Assembly (NCBI RefSeq): GCF_037975245.1
Contig: NC_092575.1
Coordinates: 4,333,501 to 4,397,500, forward strand
Reading direction: 5' to 3'
From: Apostichopus japonicus
Lineage: Eukaryota > Echinodermata > Holothuroidea > Aspidochirotida > Stichopodidae
DNA: 64,000 bases
Below, piece by piece: positions 32,625 through 43,388 of the stretch; the first letter of the stretch is position 1; the number at the start of each line of letters is the position of its first letter. Both the position numbers and the translations under genes were made by a program. Below the pieces are notes generated by a model, which was not told the DNA's origin, made no database searches, and saw only the letters and a list, made by a program, of their open reading frames with translations.

Positions 32625-33051
32625 ATGAAGGCGAGTGTTGTTGTTGTTGTTGTTGTCAATTATTTTTTGTTGTGGTTGTCTTTAACTGCAGACCGGGTTG
32701 AATGTGGTGTCGATGCGAGCACCGACTTTCTCGACGACGAAGCGATTGTAGATCAAGGAAATAACCATGGCAACGTTACGTACAATAACACATACGTAAA
32801 TGAGACGATATCATCTGAAGGATTTACCACCGATGGTGGTAAAACAGGACCAGGGAAAATATGTCCTTCTTATGTCCTACTACACGGTCCACCTGGCCCC
32901 GTTGGCCCACCTGGCCCAAGAGGGCTTCCTGGTACACAAGGCATGCCAGGTAATGCCGGTATGAACGGTTATAATGGTGCCGCAGGAGAATGTAGATGTA
33001 CGAGAGGACCAAGAGGGCCAGCTGGATCCCCCGGGAATCGTGGGGAGAAGG
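32625..33051 (+). CDS. C1q/collagen gene, head exon A
   Basis: 427 nt from ATG at 32625 to the phase-1 donor G|GTATGT. An earlier in-frame TTG was rejected because the ATG directly precedes the hydrophobic leader. The leader contains seven Val in a row, encoded by (GTT)6GTC. Sequons occur at N50, N54 and N59, and a single Cys80 precedes the stalk. Gly-X-Y runs from residue 88, and Cys123-x-Cys125 interrupts it. All parts align with head B. Confidence 0.75.
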
Positions 33052-36000
33052 GTATGTTCATTTGTATTTTTATTCCCTAAAAGTAGTCATTGATATAAGG
33101 ACATAGGACTTTAATAGTACATTTATGAAGGTCATGTTGAAATTCAGTTACAATAAATCATAATTATTGCCTATCGACGTTTTTGAGCGATTCGCTTCAT
33201 CTAGAAGGGAAGACACCCTTGCTAGCGAATGAGAAGAAGTCCTATTACACACTTTCAACAGAACAATATCCAGGTGCGTATCCAGGGGGGGCGTTGGGGG
33301 CGCGCGCCCCCCGGGTAAGGAAAAGAGGAGAGAAAAAAAAAGAGAAGAAAAAAGGGAAAAGGAGGGGAAAAAGAAAAGGAGGAGAGGAAGGAAGGGAAAA
33401 GAAAAAGAAAAAAGAGAGAAAAAGGAGAAAAGGAGGGAGTAGAAGATAGCCAAGACCTCGGGAAGAGAAAGATCCCTATTATATACACAGGGTAGCCAGT
33501 GACAGATCAAGGATTACGGAGGGGGTGTGCGCCTCACCCTACCCCTTACCCCGACAACTCCATTTTTGACGTTTCCGTTTTTCCTCTCTCACTAATGTAC
33601 TTGAACTCGACCGAGTCGTCGGGGAACATAACGCATTTCGGGAAGGGGGCGACCGCCCCCCCCCCCCGAGCAAATTTTCTTTATGACATCGCTAGTAATT
33701 TCAAAATAGACAATGCTTAGATGCAACTTACAAGGCCTGGGAAGTGTCATTTCCAGCGATCTGGGAGGCATTTTCGGCCAAAATTTTTCTTGTACGCTTC
33801 GCGCCAACTCATGGTGGCGCTTCGCTTAGATAGTTTGCCTACAGGCTTCCCTTGTCAATTACTAGCTACACGCCTGTTCGAATTTGTAAAGCAAAGAGCA
33901 GATATAACATCATATCAGTGAGCATTGAAATGCATGTTCCACGATGTACAGCCTCAAAAACTGTCTATGTGTGTAGTCAAAGGCGTAGGAGCCAGATTGG
34001 ATTTGGGGGCTGTAATGACTTGCCCGAAAAAAAAGCCAAAATTTTTCGCGCGCGAAGCGAGCATTCAACATGTCGATGCCAATATCATATAGGCAAGATC
34101 GGTCATTACATTGTATGGCATCGTGTACCGCACGGTCCGTCAAAGTTGCACAGTATACCGCCGGATGCTAATGTAAACAACCAAATGTCTTATGTAGATG
34201 GAGAAAAAGCATACAGATCCATTTATGTCAAAACTCTCTTTTACAGTAGTAATGTCGGCCAAGCTTAGAACTTTATTTCAATTACCAAGGAGATCATTTT
34301 AAGCTATTCATTGCTATTTATTTTTCTTTCAGTAGGTGCCCCAAAAAAATGGGAAAACAATTGGGGGGGGGCTGCAGCCCCCGCCTCCTACGGGACCTAC
34401 GCCTATGAGTGAAGTGTTCGGTTTCGATATACCTGATATCGGAAATATCTGCTATTTTTCTGTTCCTTCAACGAAGTTTTGTGAAAGCCATTATAAGAGG
34501 TTTTAATATTTGTACACCAATAAATTAACTGTGTCGGAATTTTCGAAAATTTCCTCACCAACATTCTTCATCATACTTTCCTCTACTCGTTCAATTTTGA
34601 CCTGTCTGTTAGGGGTTCAAGGAGGTTTTTCTATATTGGTTGTCTATAGATTGAATTTTGTGCAACATTATGGGTATGTTTTCAAGTGATTTTATTCACG
34701 AGAAAAGTCAATTTTCAAATTCTCAACAAGTAATGGGCTTAAAACCTTGAAAAGTGGGGCTTTCGGATATTGTGGGCCGTGACGTAGAATAGCCTACAAA
34801 AGCAATGATCCATAGGACATGCAATCAGGTCGAACATGATGTGTGACTGGTGACAATCTTCAAAAAGGTTATGGATGGAAAAAAAAAACTTTTGGGAAAT
34901 ACTTGGTTCTCAGGCAAAAGTGTACATCTGGTTGCTCATTTTCAAGCCCGAGAAGTGCCATTTCCGGTGATCTGGGGGGTATCAAAACCAGAAATTTTCT
35001 TGTACGCTCCGCGCCAACCGATGGTGGCGCTCCGCTTAGATAGTAATTCGCGCCCCCCGGGTTAGAAAATCCTGGATACGCGCCTGATATCATCTCCTCA
35101 TGGAGAGGTATACTTGAGATGGAGCGAATAGCGATAGGGCCTATCAAACAATGATAAATTAATATTGTCTGTTTTTGCGTTCCCGTGTGAGCTTCTGTGG
35201 ACTTCTGTGTATACAGGCGTCTCCCAGGTGCTCATTTTTACATTATTGTGGACGATGTCGTCCACTAATATGGATGATACAAATAATTAATCCTACACCT
35301 GCTTCCCGGAGTTTTTTTTTTGCGATTGCGAAACATTTATTCAGTAATATCGATTGAAATGAAACCTACAAAAAAAGAAAGAAAAACAAAAGACCGGAAC
35401 AATGTTATCTCAGTCGCAATTAGGGAAACGTCCTTCTAAAGAAGGGTCTGGTTTTACCTATCCAATGCCATGCGGACATTCTTGACAATTTTCCCTACTG
35501 CGTAATTCTGCCGCCCTAAGGTGAGGAGGGGGAGGGAGGGGGCGTTTTATGAAATTAGTCCACGGTCGCGTTCATCATCAATCCTACTGGTTTCGTTTTA
35601 TACATTTACTTACTCCATTTTTATAAATGTCTCGTCATTCGTAAATATAACCAAACCAGTTGGTTTGGTGGTATCTGTCAGACTTTTGCATTGTTCATAG
35701 TCATCCTACGGCCGGTTAAATCGCTGTGGTCAGTCTGTATGTTGTGGTAGTAGGAGTACAGGTGTATCATCGTGGTGAAGTCTGAATTCTGCGGTGTATC
35801 ATACGAGGTTAGGTACCACTGCGATGTGGACATCCGACGAAGACCATTTGGAAAAAAAGACAGTCTCTCCGATTTTGGCAGTCAATGAATCTAACGAATG
35901 TCAAGTTCTAGTCTCCTCTCTGTTGTAAGTGGCACTGGATTGTCTTCACGAAACCTGCATTATGTCTTTGGTCACGTGTCTCCCCACCGCCAATTAAAGC

Positions 36001-39000
36001 ACAGTAGTGTGAGTACCTACAGGGTGTGGTGAACCGTCAAATGACCAGCCGCTTTCATATACCTCGTCCGCCAAGATTAATTGTCTCCCTAACTCCAGCT
36101 GGATTGAATGAGCCTGCCTGACATAGAACGAACAGTCTGTCACCCTCACTTATCTTTGGCGTAATGGTTAAGCGACAACCGTGTTATGGTCTTTTCCTGG
36201 TCATGCTTGGATGAGAAAGGGTGGAGCAAATTAAGATCTCGTTAGTTACCAAATATTTCATTGATACCACCAGAAGTATAATATGCTGTCACGTTTTACA
36301 GTTCAATATTACGGTCCTAAACTTTCTGCATGAAGTTACAGCACAATTGCTGGTTGTTTTTTATGAGAAAATCATTTCCAAGAACTTCTGACCTTTCAAA
36401 TAGCAGAATAATTAAGATGAAGTCTAACAGTGTAGACAACGAGGATATCTTACATCACTCCTCACTTACCTGTCTCCAATATTGACGCACTCCAATCTAC
36501 CCTAGCTTATGAACTGTTAATATTCTGGCACTACGCCCCCAATAACCCTCTCTAAGGTCACTATCCGCCTTCTGAATCGTCCATTCAGAAGCCTCTGTAC
36601 GCGTGAATATAACACGATATTCGACTTTTGTTTCAACAGTACGGTAAGTTTTGGGGGTATTCATATTTTGGAAGTATGAAGGGATTTGTAAGAAATGAAA
36701 ATAATTCAACTCGTACATATAGATAGTCATAAATAAAGACAAAAGACTTTATGTATAAAACAAATAAATGACACAATGACCAACTTACATCCCGTCTGCG
36801 ACACTTCCTTCGGAGAGACACTCACTGTCTCTTTTGTATTCAGTGAGAGAACATGCATATTCATGAGCTCTCAGTACCAGTCGATGTTTTAACCAATCAA
36901 AAGAGTACATATAGAGTACATCAAGAGCAAAGGAATTATAAAGTATAACCAAATATGTCATAGGAATTTTCGGTCTCCTAGTTCAAGTTTTGTCTTCATT
37001 TTTTTGAATGAATATATTAAAGCACCAGTATGCTGCGTGTATCGCCTATAGTCCAGACAACGTCATTGGATGTGCTTCATCAGTGTAAGTTAGTGCTTAA
37101 TCCATAATTGAACAGATTTCATCGTCAGTTACGTGGCCAAAAATATTGACTGTTTTGCATGAAATGTAGGCTACTCTACTTAAAGTCGTTTTTAAGAGTG
37201 ATATACTACTTGTTGAAACATAAGATAAAGATATACATAAACTCAAAGTGGATTTCATGTATTATAATAATTGTAAAGTTTTAATATCAAACAGGGAAAA
37301 AATTCCATCGCTTTCCCCGGTCCATGAACGTCGGGCCAGATTCCTTGCAAGCGACCTCCCCCCCCCCCCCCCAAAAAAAAACTACCATAGTTGTAACGTG
37401 ATAATATATATATAAATATATATGTAACAGTAGGCCAGGGCATGATTCGTAATGCACCCTTCATTGTTTTGACAATCTGAGCAATAATTCTATTTTAATA
37501 AGTTTGATTCTAATCGTCACCGATACTTTGATCCTATCGTTTCCCGAACGGAATTCTCTTTTCTGTTGAGATGGTAACCAGGCCATTTCCTGTAATAAAA
37601 ATGAAGTCATTTTTTGTATACGCTGTATACTGTGTGATGGCAGAAGGAATGCTACTGTCAACTCATCGAGAACAACCGCTATGACCCTACGAAGAGGTAT
37701 CTTGAAAATAGAAAGAGAAACATCGGAAATATAATGTGATTGTATCGCGATGTCTGAGGGAAAACATTTAGACGTGTTAGGTTGATCTTAGAAGGACAAA
37801 TTTGCATTTACTTCAGATACAGTCGGTCTTCACACACTGTTTTATTATGGTTAAGTTCCACTGCGCTTTGTGAAGGAAGAAAGTCTAGAGGTGTATTCGT
37901 TTGATTTCTTCTTCTGTGTTTTTGCAAACGGTGTAATCTTGGACATGCCAAATATGGCATCTGGCAATGAGAAGGTTGCATTGTTTTTATTGGTTGCTAT
38001 GTTGCCAATTTACGTCGATTCTGCTGTAGACGCAAATCATGACTTTTTTGAAGGATTCTCGGCCCCTGATTCTACCCAATCACCTGAGACTAGTAACAGT
38101 ACTGGACGCGAAGCCAAACCTGTCGTACCCAGAACTGAATCGAAGGGAGGCAAGTCACAATGTGAATCGCAAGATAAACGTCTGGTAATTCTGCCCGGTC
38201 CCCATGGACCCCCTGGTTCTCCCGGTCCAAGAGGTATGCCTGGACCTCCTGGGATACCAGGATATTCCGGTATGAATGGCCACAACGGTGAACCTGGTTT
38301 GTGCACTTGTTTGAAAGGCCCAAAGGGGTATAGCGGTCCGATGGGAAGAGAAGGGGCAACGGGTAAGTAGGTATACCGCAAATAAGTATACATTTGGATA
38401 TTAAATTCTGCTCTACTATTCCCTTAATCTTAAACGGTTAAAGGGAACTAGTCACCATTTTGAACGAATAAGTATTCGCTGTATCTATGGTGACGGTAAA
38501 TTAAAATCCCACAGGACCTCGTATACTTTGATGGACGTATGCGTTTTACGCTCCGTAACCATTGTGATAATTTCTTTTACAGGATGGCATATTTTTAACG
38601 TGAAAAACGAAAACGGAGGCAAAATTTGATACTTATAAATATTTAGGTGTAATAGATGGGGGTTGGGTGCTTTGTCACAATAATTACCATAAGTTGTGTT
38701 TTGGGGTAACAAAATCGACTCTCTTTTGGCTGTTCGTACCCTTACACTACTCTAACTTACTTAGTACCACCCCACGATACTTCATACCATCCCATCATAC
38801 TTAGTACCACCCCAAGATACTTCATACCACCCCATCATACTAAGTACTACCCCACGATAATTCATACCAACCCACCATACTTAGTACCACCTCACGATAC
38901 TTCATACCACCCCATCATACTTAGTACCACTCCACGATACTTCATACCACCCCATCATACGTAGTACCACCCACGATAATTGATATCACCCCATCATTCT

Positions 39001-41931
39001 TAGTACCAACCCACGATACTTCATACCACCCCGTCATACTTAGTACCACCCCACGACAATTCATACCACCCCATCATACTTAGAACCACCCCACGATACT
39101 TCATACCACCCCATCATACTTAGTACCACCCCACGATACTTCTTACCACCCCATCATACTTAGTACCACCCCACGATACTTCTTACCACCCCATCATACG
39201 TAGTACCACCCACGATAATTGATATCACCCCATCATACTTAGTACCACATCACGACACTTCATACCAACCCATCATACTTAGTACCACCCTTACGATTCT
39301 TCATACCACCCCATCATAATAAGTACTACCCCACGATCCTTCAATATCATCATAATCCTTAAATGTTCAAGAAAATGTGATATTTTGAGAATATATAGTC
39401 GAACTTTGGCAATGATAAAATGTTGCAATTTTAAGGAATAATTCGAAATAAAATTTAAGTCAGAAACCCCCAAAATTGAGATAAAAAGTCGACAATTTGG
39501 TATAAATGTGTAAAGAAAGAGTCGAGCTGTAACCATAGTGAGAATTTCCTTTACAAGGTGGAGTTTTTTTTTCGTGAAACACGAAAAAGGAGGCAAAATT
39601 GTGCATTTTCACAATAATTACTATAAGTTGTTTGAACTGTAATTTAGCAAATTTTTAGTATCGTAATCTAGATGGTAAGAGTATTCACATGAGACATTAA
39701 CAGTTTTTTAACCTTGATATATTGTGCAACAATTCTCATTTCATGTGCTCCCTCCCGTTCACGCCCTCGCCGAAGAGAAAAAAGGTAGGACACAATAAAT
39801 AATGTCATTTTTCAGATAAATGCATCATCTTATCCGTGGACTATTCACAACAATTAAAAGAAATTATTTCTATTAAACAGGCGTTCAAGGTCCACGTGGA
39901 TCACCGGGATCAGCTGGTGATACTGGGCTTCCCGGACCAACTGGCGAAAAGGGTGACCCTGGGAATTGCACAGGAGCAGGAGCTAAGGGTGACACTGGTC
40001 CCCCTGGACCACCAGGAAAACGAGGTTGGTGTTCGTTTCATATCTCGTTAAGTAAGCTTGAAGGTATATGCTTATTAAGAGCTCTCTCACAATCAGACAC
40101 ATAAAAACGTGTGATGAAATGTGGAGAACAAACATTTGTCCCCACCTAACGTCTCTACCCGGGATGTCTCCGGGCTGGCCCTGCCTCGATGCAAAACTCA
40201 AAAGTTACGTCACTCGATGATTCGAAATCTTGCTGTCCATTGCATTACTGTCACCTCTTATTTTGACACTTGCGCTAAAACAGTGTGTACCTTTACACGT
40301 TCACCAGAACAAAACTAAATTTCCCTTCAAAGAGATTAGTTAATGACCTCTAGCTCATAACATGGCAGATTATTGGCGATCCTCAGTGACGATTCTGAAC
40401 TGTTAGGCTAACTATGTAAAAATACATTACATTCTGACTTGAAAATTGTAGCAATTAAAAAAAAAAAAAAAAGCATGATTGTAGTAAAAGAGCGCCATCT
40501 TTATTTCTGCGTTATAACATAATCTGTGCAACTTTAATTTTCAGGCGCCTCGGGCGAAAACGGAGAACCCGGCGAACCTGGTGCGGATGCCGTGTGTGAC
40601 GCTCAGCTCTGTCGCGATTCGGCAGTAAGGTCCGCTCCATCAGACACTGATCAGTCTGACGGTGGTACAAGGGACAGGAAACGAAACTTTTCGGCATTTT
40701 CCGTCTCACGATTCGGGACGGCGGAAGCCTTAGTCGACACGGAAATAATCACATGGGATCACGAATTTTCTAATGTCGGTGGTGACTTTTCACCTGAGAC
40801 AGGAATATTTAATTGTTCCATCGCAGGTAGGTTGTCTGAAGGTATTTAGCAGTAAATTGTGCGCAGTTTCTTTGTCAACCTTCAGATGTTGACGTTGTCA
40901 TTTTTGCATAGGCTACATGTCTTCCGTACACCAAATATGTGTCTGCCACGTAACACCCCTCCCACCTTTCCCCACCCTCCGAACCGGTAGGACATCGGCT
41001 GCTGTGATAGTAATAACTGCCTATGATTTTAACTTGTATCGATTAGCACAATAGCGATCTCGTCGTCTCGGTTCGGCTACATTACAAACAGGTCGCTATC
41101 ACAAGAAACAAGCGTCCGTTGTGAAAACAAATGCTGAGACGTTTTTTTATCTGTTTTGCTGTTGCTCTTTCCTGCCGCGACTCAGGCGAGTGAGAGGGGG
41201 ATTAGCGAATTACATCACAGGGGCCCGTATAAAATATGGAGGGGGGGGGGGGGGGTTGTCCATACTATACATTAGGAAACATGGTCAAAGGACCCGGTGT
41301 CTAATTCACCGGAGGTCGGCTTTTTGCTGTTGTTGTTTTTGCTTTGTTTTTATTTTTATTTTTTGTTTGTTAGTTTGGGGTGCTGGAGTAACATCTTTTT
41401 ATTCTTTTCCAGGTTTCTACTTCTTTACATTCCATATTTACAAGTCATCATCTGCTAACTATCCAATGGTCAGACTCATGTTGAACGGTAAGTTTACGTA
41501 AAGAGGAGTGAAACAAAACGGTTGCCCCACATGGAATACGCTAGAAAGATATATAAAAAAAACACCTCCACCGATTGATATCTCGTTTCACCCACCTCCC
41601 CCACCCAGAAAAATTCTTTTTATATAATATATACATGTTATATAGAGAGTTTAGTATGTACAGAAATATATATATTATTATTATATATATTATATCACAG
41701 TTATTATAATATCATTTTTTTTAAATAATATCATATTTGTTTGTAGGAGAAGTACAGGTATCCATCATTGATGCCGATTATTGGGACAGCGAAGATTCTT
41801 CGTCTAATTCTGTTATCCTAGAGTTGAGTGTTGGCGATATTATCTGGTTGGATCTCTATGAAGGACGGGTATTACATAGCAGTTACTACCGTTATACTAC
41901 GTTCTCTGGGACTCTGTTACACGCTAGATGA
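32625..41931 (+). CDS. Collagen-like C1q-domain secreted protein with two alternative first exons
   Basis: Shared exons 39881-40024, 40545-40826, 41413-41487 and 41747-41931 follow either head exon A (32625-33051, giving 370 aa) or head exon B (37945-38362, giving 367 aa). All junctions are phase 1 and split a Gly codon. Each protein has a signal peptide, a short N-glycosylatable segment with one Cys, a Gly-X-Y stalk interrupted by a Cys-X-Cys, more Gly-X-Y, a basic cluster RDRKR, and a C1q domain. Diagnostic C1q features are FSPETGIFNCSIAGFYFF, GDIIWLDLYEG and FSGTLL. C1q/TNF-like heads trimerise, and family members act in complement-like recognition, lectin-type binding or as hormones. The ligand is unknown. 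No separate 3' exons exist for head A in 33052-37944, so I infer alternative promoters. An orphaned duplicate exon is the alternative. Confidence 0.85.
33271..35086. mobile_element. 1.8-kb DNA element with 16-bp TIRs and ATATC target-site duplication
   Basis: The left end is CAGGTGCGTATCCAGG (33271-33286). The right end 35071-35086 is its reverse complement with one mismatch. ATATC directly flanks both sides (33266-33270 and 35087-35091). Inside are purine-rich runs, two related copies of a CGCCAAC..ATGGTGGCGCT repeat (33721-33835 and 34937-35045) and a nested element at 33981-34404. No transposase is visible, so it is non-autonomous. It lies in the intron after head exon A. Confidence 0.75.
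33981..34404. mobile_element. nested element with AGGCGTAGG inverted ends
   Basis: The left end is AGGCGTAGGAGCC. The reverse complement of the right end is AGGCGTAGGTCCC. GGGGGCT near the left end and GGGGGGGGGCTGCAGCCCCC near the right are further shared composition. No ORF domain is seen. It sits wholly inside the 33271-35086 element and so inserted later, or travels with it. Confidence 0.55.
35092..37944. other. region between the C1q heads with no exon seen
   Basis: I searched all frames for Gly-X-Y or C1q-like coding and found none. The short ORFs (such as 36497-36742 minus) have no domain. A run of 16 C precedes A8 at about 37358-37380. The promoter for head B should lie in the last few hundred bases. 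Confidence 0.55.
37945..38362 (+). CDS. C1q/collagen gene, head exon B
   Basis: 418 nt from ATG (37945) to the phase-1 donor G|GTAAGT. A second in-frame ATG at 37954 is an alternative start. The leader is VALFLLVAMLPIYV; sequon N51-S-T; Cys73 precedes the stalk. Gly-X-Y starts at about residue 85 and is interrupted by Cys120-x-Cys122. It aligns with head A over the stalk (PGPRGxPG..G.PG..GMNG.NG). Confidence 0.85.
38555..39641 (+). repeat. inverted copy B of the minisatellite element with flanking direct repeats
   Basis: An array of about 14 dimers (TACCACCCCACGATACTTCA plus a TACCACCCCATCATACTTAG half) fills 38758-39345 and is followed to 39535 by degenerate CGAC-type words. It is the reverse complement of copy A at 31430-31998. 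A 100-150 bp sequence (GTAACCAT..GGAGGCAAAATT..CACAATAATTAC) flanks the array directly at 38555-38701 and 39539-39641. Confidence 0.8.
39881..40024 (+). CDS. C1q/collagen gene, shared exon 1 (stalk)
   Basis: 144 nt, acceptor AAACAG, phase 1-1. It encodes 48 residues of Gly-X-Y with one interruption (GNCTGAGAKG) that carries a Cys and an N-C-T sequon. Confidence 0.9.
40545..40826 (+). CDS. C1q/collagen gene, shared exon 2 (end of stalk, start of C1q)
   Basis: 282 nt, phase 1-1. The last Gly-X-Y triplets are followed by a linker with two Cys (VCDAQLC) and the basic cluster RDRKR, then C1q strands starting FSAFSVSR and ending FNCSIAG. Confidence 0.9.
41413..41487 (+). CDS. C1q/collagen gene, shared exon 3 (C1q core)
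   Basis: 75 nt, phase 1-1, acceptor TTTTCCAG, donor GTAAGT. It encodes FYFFTFHIYKSSSANYPMV, the central C1q strands. Confidence 0.9.
41747..41931 (+). CDS. C1q/collagen gene, shared exon 4 (C1q end and stop)
   Basis: 185 nt, acceptor TTGTAG. It holds the hallmark GDIIWLDLYEG and FSGTLLHAR, then TGA at 41929-41931. The chain ends right at the domain end, as is typical for C1q proteins. Confidence 0.92.
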
Positions 41932-42600
41932 AAGACAGCCAGCCGGAACTTCATCTAACGATAATGTAAACTCTTTAATTTATCACGTATTAGGATAGTG
42001 GGTGCAGCAGAGTAGGCAACCAAATATTACCATAGTTGAGATGTAGGCACTTTGAGGCTTTGTGAGAGTTACATGGGTTACGGGGACAGTGTGGGGAGTG
42101 GGTATGAGGTGAGGGCCGAAAGGGGAGGTGGGGGGGGGGGGGTGGAAAGAGGTCAGGGCTGAAGGTGTCAATGCATACAGTGACAAAAGTGCTAGGAGGA
42201 ACATTATATTACTGAATGCATTAACAATCCAGTTTCAAACCATTTCAATACCTTCCAGGAATGTGTAGTTTGAACAACAAAACTCTTTAACCACACCCAC
42301 TTCCAGGACACCACCCACCCACCCACCCTTGTGAATGTTCCAAGCAGAAACACCTCTGTGCTTTTCACACGATATCTCTTTGGATTATTTGTGACCAACC
42401 AAGGCAAGGGTCAGCAGTGCTAGAAGTTGAGAATTTGCTAGGTAGATGAGAGGCATGTGAAAACAGGATAACAGGGTAAGGTTAATTTGTAAATACACAA
42501 ACCAAGATATTTCCTGTTATTAATAGACGAACCTAACTGGGTATCCCTCAGTTTGAGCAAAGTATGGCCTTTCATGATATGTACACAGCTATTGCATAAT

Positions 42601-43388
42601 AATCTAGGCTGACATCCCTATGTTCCGACGTCTCTATGTTCCGACGTCACTATGTTCTGACAAAGAAAAAAAATCGAGCAACCATTTTTTTTATCCCAAA
42701 TTTGTTTGTACCAAGAAAACTAGTTTTGTGAACCCAATATTTCTGTGACCAAATATTTTTTGGAACTCAATTTTTTGGACCAACTTTTTTGTGGACCAAC
42801 ATTTTCTTCACGAAAAAAAGTGACCTAAAGTTTTTTGTTTCCGAAAATTGCTTGTGACCCGAAATTTCTTTGTACTCAATTTTTTGGGACCAAAATCGTT
42901 TTGGGCCAAATCAATTTTCGAATAAAATGTGTTTAGATTAAGACCAAAATATGGTGTGTGGCCAATCATTGCCCCTTGTTAAATTACATAACTATAGATA
43001 TTGCTTGAGCAAAAACAAAACGTCGCCTGCAGTGTGGACACAAAACATCGCAGGGCACCAACAAAAATATATCGCGCCGCGACGCTTGCAGTATTCTTTT
43101 TTGGTCCCAAAGTTTTATCTAAAGAATTTTTGTCTCAAAAATTTTGAGTACAAACAAATTTCGGGTAACAAGCAATTTTTGGTCACAAGCACTGTTTGGT
43201 CACAGCATATTTTGGGTCGCATATTTTTTTTTTTTTTTTTTTTTTTGGGGGGGGGGGGAAAAAATTTGGGTCCCAAAAAGTTTTGGTCACTAAAATATTG
43301 GGCTATGAAAACTTGTTTTCTTGGTACAAACGATTTTATGGATAAAAAAAAATTGTCCCGAAATATAGAGATGTAACCTAATCTAGAC
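42601..43388. mobile_element. foldback-type element built of degenerate short words
   Basis: The left arm has AATCTAGGCTGACATCCCTA and later GTACCAAGAAAACTAGTTTT. The reverse complement of the right arm reads TCTAGATTAGGTTACATCTC and GTACCAAGAAAACAAGTTTT in the same order. Both arms (roughly 300 bp) are made of irregular words like TTTTGGGACCAAAA. A T22-G13 run sits in the right arm. The ORFs at 42951-43376 and 43115-43390 are translations of it. Confidence 0.65.

Noticed and set aside
33148-33510. 120-aa minus ORF and 88-aa Lys/Arg-rich plus ORF
   Set aside because: They are purine/pyrimidine-rich tracts at the left end of the 33271-35086 transposon.
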